Positions 6,882 to 8,209 of a stretch of 8,209 nucleotides of DNA are shown piece by piece. The DNA lies in NCBI RefSeq assembly GCF_000720725.1, contig NZ_JOCQ01000179.1, positions 1 through 8,209 on the forward strand, in the 5' to 3' direction. How positions within the stretch are numbered: position 1 is the stretch's first letter; every line of letters begins with the position of its first letter. The notes beneath the pieces were generated by a model that was not told the DNA's origin, made no database searches, and saw only the letters and a list, made by a program, of their open reading frames with translations. Origin of the DNA: Streptomyces rimosus subsp. rimosus (GTDB lineage Bacteria; Actinomycetota; Actinomycetes; Streptomycetales; Streptomycetaceae). The position numbers and the translations under genes were made by a program.

Positions 6882-7716
6882 ACGTGAACCCTCCGAAGCC
6901 TTGCACAGCCTTGGACATCTCCTCGGCCGACGATGCGGCCTGGTCCCGGCCGACCGGAGCCGGACCGTCCTTCTGCGTGAAGCCGGTGATCTTCCAGTCG
7001 CCGTCGGTCCACTGCAGGTCGAAGGTGTTCGTGTACCAGCCCTCCGCGACCGGATTCTTGGAGGCTGCTCCGGCGATACCGAAGAGGGCCGAGTACCAGA
7101 CCGAAACCTTGGCCGTGGCGCCCGAGAACTTCTCGACCTTGGTGCCGACCGGGTTGGCGCGGGAGACGAACATCGAGCCCTCCGGCGCCCGGCCGTCCGG
7201 CTTCAGCCCGATCCGGCCGAGGAACCCCGGATCGCCGTACGCCTTGTCGAGATCGCTCCCACGGGCCGCCGCCACGGCTGGCGCGTACACCGTCGTGACT
7301 ATCTCGTGGCGCCGGTCCTTCGTGTACATGCCGTCACTGTTGAGGGCCACCGCATAATTAGCCGCCGCCGACTGCGCCCCCTGCTCCGTCTTCGCGAAGC
7401 CCGTCGCGATGCCGCCGTTCTTGCCCTCGACCGGCTTGGTGCCGGTCGGGGCGGTCGACCGGGCGTCGGCGTCCTTCGCGGTGCCGTCGGAGGAGTCCTG
7501 CTCGCCCCCGCCCCGGTTCGCGAACGCGATGGCCGCGATCAGGAGGACCACCACGCCGACGACCGTGATCAGGTTGCGGCTGGAGAAGCCTGTACGGGGA
7601 CGGCGGCCCGAGCCGTACGCATCGCCGCCGCCGTCCGGGAGTCTGGTACGGGTCTGGCCGCCCGTGTCCCGGCCGCCGGGCTCGCCGCCGTACCCACCGC
7701 CATCGCTGAGACTCAT
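6871..7716 (-). CDS. VirB8/TcpC-like bitopic membrane protein
   Basis: This is the first gene of the operon, 281 residues. VirB8/TcpC proteins hold the T4SS inner-membrane complex together through an extracytoplasmic NTF2-like fold. Here a Gly/Asp/Arg-rich cytoplasmic N-terminus (1-47) precedes one membrane helix (about 49-67, LITVVGVVVLLIAAIAFA), a polar linker (68-105) and a globular domain (about 106-255). The globular domain opens with a helix (TEQGAQSAAANYAVAL) and closes with NTFDLQWTDGDWKITGF (230-246), the beta-strand ending usual in NTF2-like proteins. The ending KAVQGFGGFTYAR is short and hydrophobic. ATG 7716 follows a moderate GAGGGGG site 10 nt upstream. The TAA overlaps the next start by 11 nt. 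The assignment rests on architecture and gene context; other NTF2-like lipid or stress proteins share the fold but not this company. Confidence 0.8.
   Translation of the reverse strand: MSLSDGGGYGGEPGGRDTGGQTRTRLPDGGGDAYGSGRRPRTGFSSRNLITVVGVVVLLIAAIAFANRGGGEQDSSDGTAKDADARSTAPTGTKPVEGKNGGIATGFAKTEQGAQSAAANYAVALNSDGMYTKDRRHEIVTTVYAPAVAAARGSDLDKAYGDPGFLGRIGLKPDGRAPEGSMFVSRANPVGTKVEKFSGATAKVSVWYSALFGIAGAASKNPVAEGWYTNTFDLQWTDGDWKITGFTQKDGPAPVGRDQAASSAEEMSKAVQGFGGFTYAR
6889..6894 (-). promoter_or_regulatory. Ribosome binding site for the VirB6-like gene
   Basis: On the minus strand GGAGGG lies 7 nt before ATG 6881, inside the last codons of the VirB8-like gene. It encodes part of that protein's GFGGF ending as well as acting as the initiation site. 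Confidence 0.8.
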
Positions 7717-7726
7717 CGCGCCTGTG

Positions 7727-7733
7727 CCCCCTC
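7727..7733 (-). promoter_or_regulatory. Ribosome binding site of the first operon gene
   Basis: On the minus strand GAGGGGG lies 10 nt before ATG 7716. It overlaps the TGA (7732-7734) of the possible leader peptide, an arrangement that would allow leader translation to affect initiation of the first gene. Confidence 0.55.
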
Positions 7734-7824
7734 AACCGACATAGCCGTCACTGCCGTCGTTTTGCCACCCGTGTATGACCGTAGCCGCGCGGGCGGCGGC
7801 TCGGGCGCAGTGGTACGAGTACAT
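7732..7824 (-). CDS. Possible 30-residue leader peptide upstream of the secretion operon
   Basis: A short frame starting at ATG 7824 (MYSYHCARAAARA) ends with GSDGYVG and a TGA that lies inside the ribosome binding site of the first operon gene, 15 nt before its ATG. The frame stays open further upstream, to a GTG at 7962. Third-position G+C of the 30 codons is about three quarters by my count, lower than the surrounding genes, and no good Shine-Dalgarno precedes ATG 7824. I do not recognise the peptide. It could be a chance frame in a leader RNA; the only argument for it is the placement of its stop codon. Confidence 0.25.
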   Translation of the reverse strand: MYSYHCARAAARAATVIHGWQNDGSDGYVG

Positions 7825-7940
7825 CTCACCGTGACGGAACCTCAGCTGCTGGGCGGTAGAGGCGAATGGGGGACCTTGCGGCATTTGCGACCGCCCCGTA
7901 CACCGCGTAACGCCGCTCCGTCCCCGCCAAGCCCTTGTGT

Positions 7941-8008
7941 CCCCGCCCGGAACGCGGCCCAATCGGCCCGTTGCTCGCCACGGTGGCGCAAAGCGGAACC
8001 GGGCGGGG
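7941..8008. repeat. Ten-bp inverted repeat with 48-bp spacer
   Basis: CCCCGCCCGG (7941-7950) is the exact reverse complement of CCGGGCGGGG (7999-8008). The arms lie about 230-290 bp upstream of the first operon start and enclose the shorter dyad at 7971-7991. Arms of pure G and C arise easily by chance in such DNA. Confidence 0.5.
7971..7991. promoter_or_regulatory. Operator-like dyad upstream of the operon
   Basis: CGCCAC (7976-7981) and GTGGCG (7983-7988) form a 6-bp dyad around a single central G. TTG (7971-7973) and CAA (7989-7991) extend it if two bases are looped out on the left. This could be a repressor site or a chance palindrome. The half-site is not tied to a known regulator. Confidence 0.25.
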
Positions 8009-8072
8009 CGGTGCGGGCGGACATCGGCATGTGCTCTCGGCGGTGCGGTGGGGCCGGTGGGGGTGGAGATGA

Positions 8073-8103
8073 GGGGGTGTCGGGCGTACAGGGTGCGGAG
8101 GGG
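8073..8103 (+). other. Potential G-quadruplex
   Basis: Four G-runs of at least three bases (8073-8077, 8082-8084, 8091-8093, 8100-8103) are separated by loops of 4, 6 and 6 nt, which meets the usual G3+N1-7 rule. Further G-runs flank it (8050-8053, 8059-8063, and 8203-8209 at the window end). Confidence 0.5.
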
Positions 8104-8143
8104 CGTGCGGAGAGGTGCGGGGCCGCGCGGTACGGGGCCGGGA

Positions 8144-8187
8144 GCGTATGGGGGCGCGAGGCGGCCGGTGCGCGGCGTACGGGGGCG
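8144..8187. repeat. Near-identical 13-bp direct repeats in the G-rich tail
   Basis: GCGTATGGGGGCG (8144-8156) and GCGTACGGGGGCG (8175-8187) differ at one base and are 31 bp apart. They sit in a low-complexity G-rich tract, so they may be a by-product of composition. Confidence 0.4.
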
Positions 8188-8209
8188 GTGGGCGGCGTGG
8201 GTGGGGGGG

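Larger units (their letters stand above)
7717..8209. other. Non-coding upstream region of the secretion operon
   Basis: About 490 bp hold no convincing gene. Frames on the minus strand near 7842-8030 have Arg/Pro/Gly-rich, non-protein-like composition. The operon promoter should lie here, reading leftward, but I see no clear -35/-10 pair of the vegetative type. Contents noted separately are the possible leader peptide, a long-range inverted repeat, a dyad and a G-rich tail. Base composition changes near 8040, from mixed GC to strongly G-rich on the plus strand. Confidence 0.6.

Noticed and set aside
766..7716. Search for TTA (bldA-dependent) codons in the operon
   Set aside because: The only TAA strings on the plus strand within the operon (near 4012 and 7354) are not in the codon frame, so bldA control is not supported.
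7834..7860. GGAAC box as a possible ECF sigma-factor -35 element on the plus strand
   Set aside because: It points away from the operon, no gene lies downstream in that direction, and no clear -10 element is present.
7842..8030. 62-residue minus-strand frame beginning MPMSARTAPPG
   Set aside because: It has low-complexity Arg/Gly/Pro composition, no ribosome binding site, no recognisable domain, and overlaps the inverted repeats.
8069..8209. Plus-strand frame from ATG 8069 running off the window end
   Set aside because: It is almost entirely Arg and Gly from the G-rich tract, with no convincing gene signal.

Overview
The window looks like a piece of a Streptomyces (or very close actinomycete) chromosome. 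It has extreme G+C content, GTG and TTG starts next to strong GGAGG ribosome binding sites, a 5S rRNA whose remaining part matches the Streptomyces type as I remember it, and proteins of actinomycete type. It starts inside a 5S rRNA gene and ends in a G-rich tract, so it is probably a whole small contig that broke at an rRNA repeat on the left and at a hard-to-sequence GC tract on the right.

Layout. 1-91 (+): 3' part of a 5S rRNA, followed by a strong intrinsic terminator (101-136). 167-745 (+): a GNAT-family N-acetyltransferase. 766-7716 (-): a compact five-gene operon, convergent with the acetyltransferase gene and separated from it by 20 bp. 7717-8209: about 490 bp without a convincing gene, holding the leader of the operon, a possible 30-residue leader peptide, two inverted repeats and a G-rich, quadruplex-capable tail.

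The operon encodes a stripped-down type IV secretion (conjugation-like) apparatus. In transcription order: a bitopic membrane protein with a VirB8/TcpC-like extracytoplasmic domain (6871-7716); a signal-peptide-bearing polytopic VirB6/TrbL-like channel protein (5487-6881); a two-helix membrane protein of the SCO6880/PrgI type, which I read as VirB3 plus the N-terminal domain of VirB4 (3928-5490); a separate VirB4-type ATPase domain with an intact Walker A (2475-3905); and a membrane-anchored coupling-protein-like (VirD4/TraG) protein with an Ala/Pro linker and badly degenerate ATPase motifs (766-2478). The genes overlap by 11, 4 and 4 nt at three junctions and are 22 nt apart at the fourth, which points to one transcript and coupled translation.

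The window shows no relaxase, oriT, integrase, pilin or plasmid replication gene, and the operon lies next to an rRNA locus. Streptomyces conjugation normally uses the single FtsK-like TraB pump, so a multi-component T4SS-like machine here is more likely a chromosomal secretion system of unknown substrate than a conjugation module. That function is inference. The split VirB4 and the coupling protein with decayed ATP-binding motifs are the most interesting points. No in-frame TTA (bldA-dependent) codon was seen in any of the genes.
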